The translations under genes and the position numbers were made by a program. The notes under the pieces were generated by a model. That model searched no databases, had not been told where the DNA came from, and saw nothing but the letters and a program-made list of their open reading frames with translations. Below are positions 49,559 through 58,042 of a stretch of DNA of 64,000 nucleotides, piece by piece. The stretch covers positions 434,001-498,000 of the forward strand of contig NZ_JAVKCH010000015.1 in assembly GCF_040222815.1 (NCBI RefSeq), given 5' to 3'. How positions within the stretch are numbered: position 1 is the first letter of the stretch; each line of letters opens with the position of its first letter. The stretch is from Imperialibacter sp040222815 (GTDB taxonomy: Bacteria > Bacteroidota > Bacteroidia > Cytophagales > Cyclobacteriaceae).

Positions 49559-50662
49559 ATTCCTTTTTGTTCGCAGGCATGTCACTATTGCGATTTTCAT
49601 TTCAGCACGTCGCTGAAGTTAAAAAGTGACCTCATTGCATCAATCTGCCATGAAATTACACTTCAAAAAGGGTATTTAAATAATGAGGCCATAGAAACCG
49701 TCTATTTAGGTGGTGGAACACCGTCGCTGCTTGATGAGGGCGACTTGCAGCAGGTTTTTGGCGCATTGAAAGAAAGCTTTGAGTGGACGAAGGTGGCGGA
49801 AGTGACGCTGGAAGCTAATCCGGAGGATTTGACAACAGCTAAGCTTGACACCTTCAAGAAACTTGGGGTCAACAGGCTGAGTATCGGAATTCAATCGTTT
49901 TGGGATGAACACCTGAGATTTATGAACCGGTCGCACAGCAGTGGCCAGGCGTTGAAATGTGTGGAGCTTGCACAAAAGGCCGGTTTCGAAAACATCAGTA
50001 TTGACCTGATTTATGGTGTGCCTTTTAAAGATCACTCGGTATGGCAAAACGATTTGCAAAAGGCTATTGAGCTGAATGTGCCTCATATGTCGGCGTACTG
50101 CCTGACCATTGAAGAAAAAACCGCTTTCGGTAAATGGCAAAAGACAGGCAAGCTGGCTCCGATAGACGATCATTTTTCTGCCGAGCAGTTTGAAACGCTG
50201 GTTTCAGTGTTGGAAGGGGCTGGCTATGAACAATACGAGATCTCTAATTTTGCGAAACCCGGGAGGTACTCGAAACATAACACTGCCTATTGGCAACAAA
50301 AACCCTATCTGGGCATTGGTCCAAGTGCCCACTCCTACAATAGCTCAACCAGACAATACAATATTGTCAACAATGCTTTGTATATCAAGGCCATTAGCGA
50401 TAGTAAAATTCCATATACAGTGGAGGTGCTTGAAGCCAGTCAGGCCTTCAACGAGTACCTGCTGACCACTCTTCGCACCATGTGGGGCACCAGCCTTGAG
50501 CTGGCCGACACAAAGTTCGGGGTTAACCTTTTGAAGGAAAAAGAGAAGGAGCTTTCTCTTCTTCGTAAGGAAGAGTTATTATTTACAACCGATAGTACAC
50601 TATATTTAACAAAAAAAGGCAAACTTTTTGCAGATGAAATCACTTCTCAACTTATGCTGTAA
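49538..50662 (+). CDS. hemW: HemW-like radical SAM haem chaperone
   Basis: A radical SAM protein related to coproporphyrinogen dehydrogenase, now viewed as a haem chaperone. The 374-residue protein starts AGIYIHIPFCSQACHYCDFH with the CxxxCxxC cluster ligands at residues 11, 15 and 18. GGGTPSLLDEGDLQQVFGAL follows near 60, EVTLEANPEDLT near 91, LSIGIQSFWDEHLRFMNRSH near 115 and ISIDLIYGVP near 150. HemN-type fourth Cys (CxC) is absent, favouring HemW. The start is TTG 49538. It is divergent from the BamA-like gene; the small gene after it may be co-transcribed. Confidence 0.92.
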   Translation: MAGIYIHIPFCSQACHYCDFHFSTSLKLKSDLIASICHEITLQKGYLNNEAIETVYLGGGTPSLLDEGDLQQVFGALKESFEWTKVAEVTLEANPEDLTTAKLDTFKKLGVNRLSIGIQSFWDEHLRFMNRSHSSGQALKCVELAQKAGFENISIDLIYGVPFKDHSVWQNDLQKAIELNVPHMSAYCLTIEEKTAFGKWQKTGKLAPIDDHFSAEQFETLVSVLEGAGYEQYEISNFAKPGRYSKHNTAYWQQKPYLGIGPSAHSYNSSTRQYNIVNNALYIKAISDSKIPYTVEVLEASQAFNEYLLTTLRTMWGTSLELADTKFGVNLLKEKEKELSLLRKEELLFTTDSTLYLTKKGKLFADEITSQLML

Positions 50663-50704
50663 CTACCGAAGACAGCAGGCTGATTGTTGGACACGTTAAG
50701 AACA

Positions 50705-51070
50705 ATGGAAAAAGAAGAGAAAAAGGCCTTTATGCTTCTTAAATCGCTTATCTTCCACTACCATGGATTAGATGAAGATGAGCAAAACATGCTGAACGAC
50801 TCAGCGGAATCACTCGATGCGTTTGACGAGTTGCAATGGGCCAATACTTTTATTGCTGAGGACTATCTTTCTGCCTTTGACCGCTCCAGGGAATACCTGA
50901 ACAAGGTAATAAGCAAGCTTGAGAAAGAGAAAAGAATAAAATACCTCCTTTCCGTGTGGCAGGACAATGACAAAAAAGGCTACCTCACTGAAATGGAGGC
51001 AACCGCTATGTTAAACCTTGCCAAGGACTGGCACATCGAAAAGGAGATTATCAATATTGTGAAGCAGTAG
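50705..51070 (+). CDS. Small acidic helical protein, TerB-like
   Basis: A 121-residue cytoplasmic protein that is nearly all helical and rich in Glu/Asp/Lys: KAFMLLKSLIFHYHGLDEDE, FDELQWANTFIAEDYLSAFD, REYLNKVISKLEKEKRIKYL, and GYLTEMEATAMLNLAKDWHI. The last stretch resembles the acidic core of TerB-like domains, but the match is not strong. The ATG at 50705 is preferred; an in-frame TTG at 50684 gives 7 more residues. It lies 42 nt after hemW and converges with the LytTR gene, stopping 1 nt before its end. Confidence 0.6.
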   Translation: MEKEEKKAFMLLKSLIFHYHGLDEDEQNMLNDSAESLDAFDELQWANTFIAEDYLSAFDRSREYLNKVISKLEKEKRIKYLLSVWQDNDKKGYLTEMEATAMLNLAKDWHIEKEIINIVKQ

Positions 51071-51071
51071 C

Positions 51072-51800
51072 TTACAAAGACATCATGTCTTTGAACTTGG
51101 CAGCCTGCCTTCTGCTTACCTCCACCTTCTCACCACCTTTTAGCTGCACCATTAGGCCACCATTGAACCAGGGCTCTATGGATTCCACCCAATCAAGGTT
51201 GACGATGTGCTTGCGGCTTGCCCTGAAGAAAGTTCTGTCATCCAATCGTTCATCAAGAGCGTTGAGCGACTTATGAATCATGGGTTTGAAGTTGTCGAAA
51301 TAGACCTTTATATAGTTGCCATCCGATTCAAACAACCTGATGTTTGAAAGTCTGACAAACCAACATTTGTCGCCATCCTTTACAAATACCTGATCGCTAG
51401 CGCCAAGCTTTTTCTGAGGCATGCCTGACAAATCTTCCTCGTCCTGTGCTACTCCTTCGTTGAATAGTTTCTTGACGGTTTCGTTTAATCTTTCCGGCTG
51501 TATTGGCTTTAGCAGGTAATCGAGCGCATTATACTGAAACGCCTTGATGGCAAATTCATCATACGCCGTTGTGAATATAACTTTTGGCACTCTTTCAAGG
51601 CTCTCAAGAAGTTCAAACCCAGTTTTGCCCGGCATTTGGATATCCAGGAAAATCAGGTCTGGCTGCATGGTGTTGATTTTTTCAAACGCATCATCAGCAT
51701 TGACGGCTTCTCCTATCAGTTCAATGTCTTTGTGTACGCTTAGCAAAGTTGTTAGCTCTTTCCGTGCCAACCTCTCGTCGTCGATTATCAGTGCTCTCAT
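51072..51800 (-). CDS. LytTR-family response regulator
   Basis: A 242-residue two-component regulator. The receiver domain has the acidic pocket IIDDERLARKELTTLL, the phosphorylation site in LIFLDIQMPGKTGFELLES (Asp near 55), and switch residues FTTAYDEFAIKAFQYNALDY and LLKPI. The C-terminal LytTR DNA-binding domain includes IRLFESDGNYIKVYFDNFKP, FRASRKHIVNLDWVESIEPW and KVEVSRRQAAKFKDMM. The partner kinase gene precedes it (21-nt gap). Target genes are unknown. Confidence 0.93.
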   Translation of the reverse strand: MRALIIDDERLARKELTTLLSVHKDIELIGEAVNADDAFEKINTMQPDLIFLDIQMPGKTGFELLESLERVPKVIFTTAYDEFAIKAFQYNALDYLLKPIQPERLNETVKKLFNEGVAQDEEDLSGMPQKKLGASDQVFVKDGDKCWFVRLSNIRLFESDGNYIKVYFDNFKPMIHKSLNALDERLDDRTFFRASRKHIVNLDWVESIEPWFNGGLMVQLKGGEKVEVSRRQAAKFKDMMSL

Positions 51801-51821
51801 GTCTAGATCTATTATCAGTAA

Positions 51822-52850
51822 TTAAATTGTTTCGGGAAATTTTAGTTCAGTCAACACCATGTTTGTGCCTTCGTTGGCAATTTTAAATGAGGCACCACTA
51901 CCATATATAAGCTTCAACCGGCGCTTGGTGTTTTGAAGTCCAAACCCTCCGTTGGGACTCACCACACCGTTCTTGTACGAACCACTGTTTCTGATCTGCA
52001 CCATCAGTGTATTATTTTTGACTTCTGTGGTCACCCTTATATGCCCGCCATGTTTTAGGTTGGACACGCCATGCTTGATTCCGTTCTCAACCAGGGTTTG
52101 AATCATCATAGGCGGCACCATGTAAAGGTAAGAATCGGGATGGATTTGAAATTCTGTCTTAAGTCTTTCCTCAAATCGGATGGTTTCCAGGGCAAGATAA
52201 TCCTTTACCGTTTGGAGCTCGTCCTGAAAGGGGATAAGCTTCTTTTTGTCGAGAATCAGGGAATACCTAAGTATGTTCGAAAGCTGCGTAATGGCTATTT
52301 TGGATTTCGACGGGTTTTCATCGACCAGCGCCCTTATGCTGTTGAGCGCATTGAAAATGAAGTGCGGATTTAGCTGCGACTTCAGGTTGTTAAGCTCAAT
52401 TTCGTTGATGGTCGCCTCAAACTGAAGAGACTTGTTGTATCTCTCAAAATAATGAAAGGTAAAATAAATCAATGCCCATATAAAAGTGAGCGTCCAGGAG
52501 ATGAGAACGTTCGCACTCATTGTCTCAAAGCTCAAATCGCTTTTCATCAAAGTGCCCAGACTATACTGAAGGGCCAACAGAAAGAAGTAGTCGATGATAC
52601 CCACCAGAAAGGTGGAAAATATCACCTTAGGAATGAGAATTGGCCATGAATTACCAAGCCAATTTCTTTTAATAACCAATAACCTTAAGAAGTGTGTGAT
52701 GAGAATATAGAAAGCCGTCGAAATGATTTGCCCCGTAATGTCGGACAGCGTCAACGTTTTCGCAGTCGACAGCAGGAACAAATTGCTGAAGCCGTAAATC
52801 GACCACCCACCAATCTGACAAATCCAATATATCCGCCTCTTATTGATCAT
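51822..52850 (-). CDS. LytS-type sensor histidine kinase
   Basis: A 342-residue kinase of the His_kinase (YehU/LytS) family. Four N-terminal membrane helices form the sensor part (RIYWICQIGGWSIYGFSNLF, IISTAFYILITHFLRLLVIK, VIFSTFLVGIIDYFFLLALQ, NVLISWTLTFIWALIYFTFH). The phosphoacceptor motif QLNPHFIFNALNSIRALV lies near 160 and the ATP-binding domain has MMIQTLVENGIKHGVSNLKH and GFGLQNTKRRLKLIYG. No separate ligand-binding domain is seen, so sensing would be through the membrane helices. It heads the two-gene operon with the LytTR regulator. Confidence 0.93.
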   Translation of the reverse strand: MINKRRIYWICQIGGWSIYGFSNLFLLSTAKTLTLSDITGQIISTAFYILITHFLRLLVIKRNWLGNSWPILIPKVIFSTFLVGIIDYFFLLALQYSLGTLMKSDLSFETMSANVLISWTLTFIWALIYFTFHYFERYNKSLQFEATINEIELNNLKSQLNPHFIFNALNSIRALVDENPSKSKIAITQLSNILRYSLILDKKKLIPFQDELQTVKDYLALETIRFEERLKTEFQIHPDSYLYMVPPMMIQTLVENGIKHGVSNLKHGGHIRVTTEVKNNTLMVQIRNSGSYKNGVVSPNGGFGLQNTKRRLKLIYGSGASFKIANEGTNMVLTELKFPETI

Positions 52851-52943
52851 CTTATGGGCGAAATATAAATAAAATCCACACTTGGTCTAATACATTCCGG
52901 TTAAGTGGAGTGTTTCTCAATTTCAAACCGTTAGTGAGCTCTT

Positions 52944-54293
52944 TCAACGGGAGGTAACTTCCTCCCTCTCGGGTTCTTTTTCTTGCCTGGCAGGTTTCTT
53001 CACGTAAGGCCTTATAATAAGCCTCGTGCTTCGGTCAAAAGTGAAATAATTCCATATCCAGTTGCTAAGCACGATCCATTTGTTGCGGAAGCCAATAATG
53101 GACAGCAGGTGAATGAACATCCAAACCCACCAGGCAATGAAACCCTTCATTCTTATGTTACCAGGTAAATCGACAACGGCTTTATTCCTTCCAATGGTGG
53201 CCATGCTGCCTTTATCAAGGTACTCGAATTTCTTCATTTCCTTTCCCTTGTCCAGGTTGACGAGGTTCTTCGCCAACAGGGTTCCCTGCTGAATGGCAAC
53301 AGGTGCAAGCATGGGCAGGCCATTAGGGTATGCTTCAGTCGGAAAATATGCCACATCCCCGATAGCATACACATTGTCGGTACCAAACACCTTGCAGTAC
53401 TCATCTACTTTGATGCGGCTCTTGAAAACAGAGGCATCTGCCACGCCAGGCAAAACGTTTCCTTTTACACCGGCCGCCCAAATCAGCGTACTAGCCGGAA
53501 TGCTCATGCCATCATCCAGAATGACAGTTTTCCCATCGTACGATTTCAGCTTCTTGTCGACCAACACCTGCACATCGAATCGCTTAAGGTAATTGAAAGC
53601 GTTTTCGCCCGCCTCATGGCTCATGCCATTGAGCAGTCTTGGCAAGCCTTCCACCAGATAGATCATCATCTTTTTGAAGTTGATCTCAGGGTAGTCTTTC
53701 GGCAGCACATGTAATTTCAATTCTCCAAGTGCCCCTGCCAACTCAACTCCCGTTGGGCCGCCCCCTACGATCACAAAGTTCATCAGGCTTTGCTTTTCCT
53801 CAGTGTCAGATTGAAGCACTGCCTTTTCAAATGACTGCAAAAGCTGGCTTCTCAGGTTGAGAGCATGTGGTATCTGCTTAAGGGGAAAAACATTTCTCTC
53901 CAGCTCACTATTGCCAAAATAGTTAGTGAGCGACCCATTGGCGATGACGAGGTAATCATAGGTCAGTTCTCCGATCTCCGTAATTATACAATTCCTAGAT
54001 GTGTCGACTGACTCAACCGTGGCCATTCGAAAGTAGAAGTCTTTGAAATTCTTTAGTCGCTTTCTCAAAGGCCCGGCAATAGAGTCAGGCTCAAGGCCCG
54101 CCGTAGCCACCTGATAAAGGAGAGGTTGAAAAGTATGGTAGTTGTGTCGGTCAAAAAGAACTACCTGAAAGTTTTTTTTCCTCAAACCTTTCGCTATTTT
54201 TAAGCCTCCGAATCCTCCACCAATGATTACTACTCTTTTTCTGGAGGTCTGAGGGATCATGATATCGCCCGATTTTTTCATTTGGTCTGACAT
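52944..54293 (-). CDS. ndh: Type II NADH dehydrogenase (NDH-2)
   Basis: Oxidises NADH and reduces quinone at the inner face of the cell membrane without ion pumping. The 449-residue flavoprotein has the FAD-binding VVIIGGGFGGLKIAKGLRKK near 21-40, the early motif FQPLLYQVATAGLEPDSIAG, the NADH-binding FVIVGGGPTGVELAGALGEL near 173-192, the quinone-region motif VYAIGDVAYFP near 310 and LPMLAPVAIQQGTLLAKNL. Hydrophobic stretches near the C-terminus (FIAWWVWMFIHLLSIIGFRN) give membrane attachment, as in bacterial NDH-2. It appears monocistronic. Confidence 0.92.
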   Translation of the reverse strand: MSDQMKKSGDIMIPQTSRKRVVIIGGGFGGLKIAKGLRKKNFQVVLFDRHNYHTFQPLLYQVATAGLEPDSIAGPLRKRLKNFKDFYFRMATVESVDTSRNCIITEIGELTYDYLVIANGSLTNYFGNSELERNVFPLKQIPHALNLRSQLLQSFEKAVLQSDTEEKQSLMNFVIVGGGPTGVELAGALGELKLHVLPKDYPEINFKKMMIYLVEGLPRLLNGMSHEAGENAFNYLKRFDVQVLVDKKLKSYDGKTVILDDGMSIPASTLIWAAGVKGNVLPGVADASVFKSRIKVDEYCKVFGTDNVYAIGDVAYFPTEAYPNGLPMLAPVAIQQGTLLAKNLVNLDKGKEMKKFEYLDKGSMATIGRNKAVVDLPGNIRMKGFIAWWVWMFIHLLSIIGFRNKWIVLSNWIWNYFTFDRSTRLIIRPYVKKPARQEKEPEREEVTSR

Positions 54294-54678
54294 AATAGGA
54301 GATAAAGTTACATTGATTGGATTCTTATAATTGTTCTATTTTTTTGGTAAATTATACCAGAATTATGTTCTGCTTTTTTCCAGTATAAGCAATTATTATT
54401 TTGATATTGCTGCTGCCTTAGCTCATAAAAGATTCCCCTCTTCCGCCCCTCTTCATAGCTAATTTGGCAAGGTTCATCAGCTCATAAATTGTACTTTTTG
54501 AATAAAACTAGTGTGAACCTGTGTCATTTTCTGGAGTTCGCTCACTTTTCTTACCTCAGAACGCACCTCTTCATTAATATGTTCTGTAAAAATAAGAAAC
54601 AAAGAATATAATTTTGCGTTCATTTTGGTCAGGACCAAGAAACAGAACATTATTAAAGAATTGGAAAAGACCAAAATT
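54294..54678 (+). promoter_or_regulatory. Intergenic leader of the 54679 gene with promoter and inverted repeats
   Basis: 385 bp between ndh (-) and the small exported-protein gene (+). TAATTTTG at 54609-54616 matches the Bacteroidota -7 consensus. About 7 nt later the RNA would begin at TTTTGGTC (54623-54630). This can pair with GACCAA at 54633-54638 (TTGGTC-AG-GACCAA) or, over 8 bp, with GACCAAAA at 54669-54676, just 2 nt before the ATG at 54679. The two pairings exclude each other, so the leader could switch access to the start. The rest (54294-54600) is A+T-rich; I see no RNA gene, and an 85-codon open frame on the minus strand (54477-54734) looks spurious. Confidence 0.45.
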
Positions 54679-55005
54679 ATGAAAAGTATTTTTTTGAGCA
54701 TTGCAGGTATAGTCTTGATAGGAAGCACCTTCACGAGCGACCTTGTAGCTAAAAATCCCTACAAGCTTTCGCAGGCGGAAATTGCTGAAATCATCAACAG
54801 CCTCAATAACGAATTAAGTGTCAAAGACATTCCTGTGTTGCAGGATAAAATTGTAGTGTTTGACGAAAGCTGGAATGTGTTGCTGGAGCAGCCACTTCAG
54901 GAGGTGTTGGAAAAAGATCCTTCCTCACAAGAAAGATCGTTGATAAAGAAAAGTGAATTCCTGATGGAGTACGCTGGAAACAGCTACTACATGTTGGAAG
55001 ATTAA
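54679..55005 (+). CDS. Small exported protein of unknown function
   Basis: A 108-residue protein with a signal peptide (KSIFLSIAGIVLIGSTFTSD) and a mature part of about 85 residues that begins AKNPYKLSQAEIAEIINSLN and is largely helical with a short strand pair (DKIVVFDESWNVLLEQPLQE). It ends in an acidic tail. I do not recognise the family; similar short exported proteins are common in Cytophagales. The ATG at 54679 fits the signal peptide; in-frame alternatives upstream would translate the leader repeats. Terminator 55085-55112 follows after a palindrome. Confidence 0.7.
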   Translation: MKSIFLSIAGIVLIGSTFTSDLVAKNPYKLSQAEIAEIINSLNNELSVKDIPVLQDKIVVFDESWNVLLEQPLQEVLEKDPSSQERSLIKKSEFLMEYAGNSYYMLED

Positions 55006-55040
55006 AACATAAAGGTTAGTAGTTAGTTTAAGTAGGTGGT

Positions 55041-55062
55041 TTACCCCGATGAATCGGGGTAA
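55041..55062. repeat. Perfect 22-bp palindrome
   Basis: TTACCCCGAT, GA, ATCGGGGTAA is a 10-bp perfect inverted repeat with a 2-nt centre. It lies between the small exported-protein gene and the uvrA/terminator region. Its form recalls REP-like palindromes or a stable RNA hairpin; I found no second copy in the window. No T-run follows directly, so it is unlikely to be a simple terminator. Confidence 0.6.
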
Positions 55063-55084
55063 CACATGGTAGGTTTAGGTGTGG

Positions 55085-55112
55085 AAATCCCGCTGTTTTT
55101 TCAGCGGGATTT
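55085..55112. terminator. Bidirectional intrinsic terminator
   Basis: AAATCCCGCTG, a T6 loop and CAGCGGGATTT followed by more T form a perfect 11-bp stem. It ends the rightward transcript from 54679 and also lies 6 nt beyond the uvrA stop on the minus strand (A-run becomes T-run). Confidence 0.9.
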
Positions 55113-55117
55113 TTTAT

Positions 55118-58009
55118 TTATGCCCGTTCGAGTTCTTCCTTCAGAAACTTCGAAGTATACCCTACCTGCTTTCTTGCCACTTCTTCAGGTGTGCCTTCCG
55201 CAAGTATCTGCCCCCCTTTGTCGCCACCTTCAAGTCCCAGGTCAATGACGTGATCAGCTACTTTAATTACGTCGAGGTTGTGCTCAATGATCAGGACTGT
55301 GTTGCCTTTGTTCACAAGCTTGTTCAGCACGTCAATCAGGTGCTGGATGTCTTTGAAGTGCAGACCGGTAGTGGGCTCGTCAAGAATGTACAGCGTCTTG
55401 CCTGTGTCTTTCTTCGAAAGCTCCGTTGCCAGCTTCACCCGCTGTGCCTCTCCACCCGAAAGCGTTGTGGCATGCTGGCCCAACGTGATGTAGTCCAAGC
55501 CGACTTCGTGTAAGGTCTGAATCCGTCTGAGTATTTTGGGTTGGAATTCGAAAAACTCTACGGCTTGCTCCACCGTCATGTCAAGTACGTCTGAAATTGA
55601 CTTGCCTTTGAACCTCACCTCCAGCGTCTCCCTGTTGTAGCGCTTGCCTTTACATGTTTCACACGGCACATGCACGTCGGGCAGGAAATCCATTTCGATG
55701 ACTTTCATCCCCGCCCCTTCGCAAGTTTCGCAACGACCACCCTTTACGTTGAACGAGAAGCGACCAGGCTTGTAGCCTCTTATCTTCGCCTCAGGAAGGT
55801 TCGAAAACAACAGACGAATATCTGAGAAGGCACCGGTATAAGTGGCTGGGTTAGATCGTGGCGTTCTGCCAATAGGCGCCTGATCCACTTCTATCACTTT
55901 GTCGATATGTTCAACTCCCTTGATCTCAGTATAAGGGAGCGGTTCGGATCTGCTGCCGTAAAAGTGCTTCCTGAGAATAGGGAAAAGTGTTTCGTGGATC
56001 AGCGAAGACTTGCCACTGCCCGACACCCCGGTGATGCAGAGCATCTTGCCAATTGGCAAAGTGAGGGTGACATTTTTCAGGTTGTGGCCTGTTGCTCCTT
56101 TCAGCACAATGCTTTCGCCCTTTCCCTTTCTTCTTTCCTTCGGCACAGCGATCTTATTAATTCCATTAAGATAGCCTGCAGTCAGCGAATTGCTTTCTAA
56201 AACCTCCTGCGGTGTGCCAGCAGCTACCACCTGGCCACCGTGCCTGCCTGCACCTGGCCCAATGTCAATGAGGAAGTCGCTTTCCATCATCATATCACGG
56301 TCATGCTCCACTACAATCACTGTGTTGCCAAGATCCCTCAGGTCTTTCAGCGCCTTGATCAGCTTCACGTTGTCACGCTGGTGCAGGCCAATGCTTGGTT
56401 CATCAAGGATATAGAGCACACCAACTAGCTGGGTGCCTATTTGTGTGGCTAAACGAATACGTTGAGCTTCTCCCCCGGAAAGCGTTCTCAGGGGCCGATC
56501 CAGATTCAGGTAATCCAGGCCAACGTCCAACAAAAACCCGATTCGCTTCCTGATTTCCTTCAATACCTCGGCTGCTATGATGTTCTGTCGCTCGTCCAGC
56601 CGGGTCTCCAGTCCTTCGAACCACTCCGAAAGCTGGGTGATGTTCATGAAAGACAGCTCGGAAATGTTCTTTTTGTCGATTTTGTAGTGCAGTGCTTCTT
56701 TTTTAAGTCGGGCACCATGGCAGGATGGGCAGATGGTACTAACTGTAAATTCATCCACCCATTGCTGCATTTTGTCGGAGCCGCCGTCCTTTTGCTTTTC
56801 AAGGAAATTGATGATGCCTTCAAACTTGGTGTTCCACTCTGTGCCTGGGTATTTAACAGAGGCAACTGCTACAGGTTCATCGTCGCCAAACAGTATTATC
56901 TTCAACGCCTCTTCAGGGATGTTTTTAATGGGCGTGGCCAAACTTAGCCTGTGTCTTTTGAGAATAACCTCCAGCTTCTTGAAAATCCATATATCCCGGT
57001 ACTCCCCCAGCGGTGCTATCCCTCCCCGGCTAATGCTGATATTGGGATCGGGCATGACCGACTCTCTCGATATTTCCTGAATGACCCCCAGGCCATTGCA
57101 GTCCGGGCAGGCACCATAGGGTGAATTGAAGGAGAAGGTATTTGGAGCCGGGTCGTCGTATGCAAGCCCCGTCTCAGGATCCATCAACGTTTTCGAAAAG
57201 TGGGCCACGCTTCCATCTTCCAGCAAAATCATCATGACACCCTTGCCCTGGGTCATCGCCGTTTTGGTGGACTGGGTAATGCGATTGCTGTCTTTCTCGC
57301 TTACCACCACCCTGTCAATCACAATTTCGATATCGTGGGTTTTGTAGCGATCCAATTGCATCTTGGGGGTGATCTCTTCCAAAACGCCATCTACCCTTGC
57401 CCTTGAAAAGCCCAATTTTCTTATCTGCTGAAAAAGTTCTCTATAGTGCCCCTTTCGGCCTTTAACCACCGGAGCAAGGATAGCCAATTTTTGGCCATCG
57501 TATTGCTTAAGAATCTGCCTGATGATCTGATCCTCACTCTGCTTGGTCATCTTCTTCCCCGTGAGGTAAGAATAGGCGTCACCAGCTCTGGCGTAAAGCA
57601 GACGCAGAAAGTCATAAATTTCAGTGACCGTGCCTACAGTAGAACGAGGGTTTTTAGAAGTGGTCTTCTGTTCAATAGAAATAACCGGGCTAAGTCCATT
57701 AATTTTATCCACATCGGGTCGCTCAAGCTCGCCAATGAACGAGCGGGCGTAAGCGCTGAAGCTCTCCATGTAACGACGCTGCCCCTCAGCATAGATGGTG
57801 TCAAATGCTAAAGATGACTTACCGCTACCACTGATCCCCGTAATGACCACCAATTGATTGCGCTTGAATCTGAGATCAATATTTTTCAGGTTATGCTCCC
57901 TGGCCCCGAAAATCTCGAGAAACTCAATACCATCTGCAGCACCATTTACCAATTCATTCCCATTACTCTCCGTTGTTGGTTGCGGTGCTTTTAAAGTATC
58001 TTTTGGCAT
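55118..58009 (-). CDS. uvrA: Excinuclease ABC subunit A
   Basis: DNA-damage recognition ATPase of nucleotide excision repair. The 963-residue protein has two ABC ATPase modules: Walker A GISGSGKSSLAFDT near 57-70 and GVSGSGKSSLIHET near 660. The signature motifs are TLSGGEAQRIRLATQIGTQL and TLSGGEAQRVKLATELSKKD, and the Walker B regions LYILDEPSIGLHQRD and LYILDEPTTGLHFKD. Zinc-binding cysteines occur in YGACPDCNGLG and GGRCETCEGAG / CETCKGKRY. An N-terminal extra segment (residues 1-25, Thr/Asn-rich) precedes the usual start. Length is typical for UvrA1. uvrC is 15 kb away; uvrB is not in the window. Confidence 0.98.
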   Translation of the reverse strand: MPKDTLKAPQPTTESNGNELVNGAADGIEFLEIFGAREHNLKNIDLRFKRNQLVVITGISGSGKSSLAFDTIYAEGQRRYMESFSAYARSFIGELERPDVDKINGLSPVISIEQKTTSKNPRSTVGTVTEIYDFLRLLYARAGDAYSYLTGKKMTKQSEDQIIRQILKQYDGQKLAILAPVVKGRKGHYRELFQQIRKLGFSRARVDGVLEEITPKMQLDRYKTHDIEIVIDRVVVSEKDSNRITQSTKTAMTQGKGVMMILLEDGSVAHFSKTLMDPETGLAYDDPAPNTFSFNSPYGACPDCNGLGVIQEISRESVMPDPNISISRGGIAPLGEYRDIWIFKKLEVILKRHRLSLATPIKNIPEEALKIILFGDDEPVAVASVKYPGTEWNTKFEGIINFLEKQKDGGSDKMQQWVDEFTVSTICPSCHGARLKKEALHYKIDKKNISELSFMNITQLSEWFEGLETRLDERQNIIAAEVLKEIRKRIGFLLDVGLDYLNLDRPLRTLSGGEAQRIRLATQIGTQLVGVLYILDEPSIGLHQRDNVKLIKALKDLRDLGNTVIVVEHDRDMMMESDFLIDIGPGAGRHGGQVVAAGTPQEVLESNSLTAGYLNGINKIAVPKERRKGKGESIVLKGATGHNLKNVTLTLPIGKMLCITGVSGSGKSSLIHETLFPILRKHFYGSRSEPLPYTEIKGVEHIDKVIEVDQAPIGRTPRSNPATYTGAFSDIRLLFSNLPEAKIRGYKPGRFSFNVKGGRCETCEGAGMKVIEMDFLPDVHVPCETCKGKRYNRETLEVRFKGKSISDVLDMTVEQAVEFFEFQPKILRRIQTLHEVGLDYITLGQHATTLSGGEAQRVKLATELSKKDTGKTLYILDEPTTGLHFKDIQHLIDVLNKLVNKGNTVLIIEHNLDVIKVADHVIDLGLEGGDKGGQILAEGTPEEVARKQVGYTSKFLKEELERA

Positions 58010-58042
58010 GCTGTTGATGGATACAAAACGTTCTAAATTAAA

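Noticed and set aside
54477..54734. 85-codon minus-strand frame with a hydrophobic stretch
   Set aside because: It overlaps the promoter and signal-peptide region of the plus-strand gene; the hydrophobicity arises from antisense of A/T-rich sequence.
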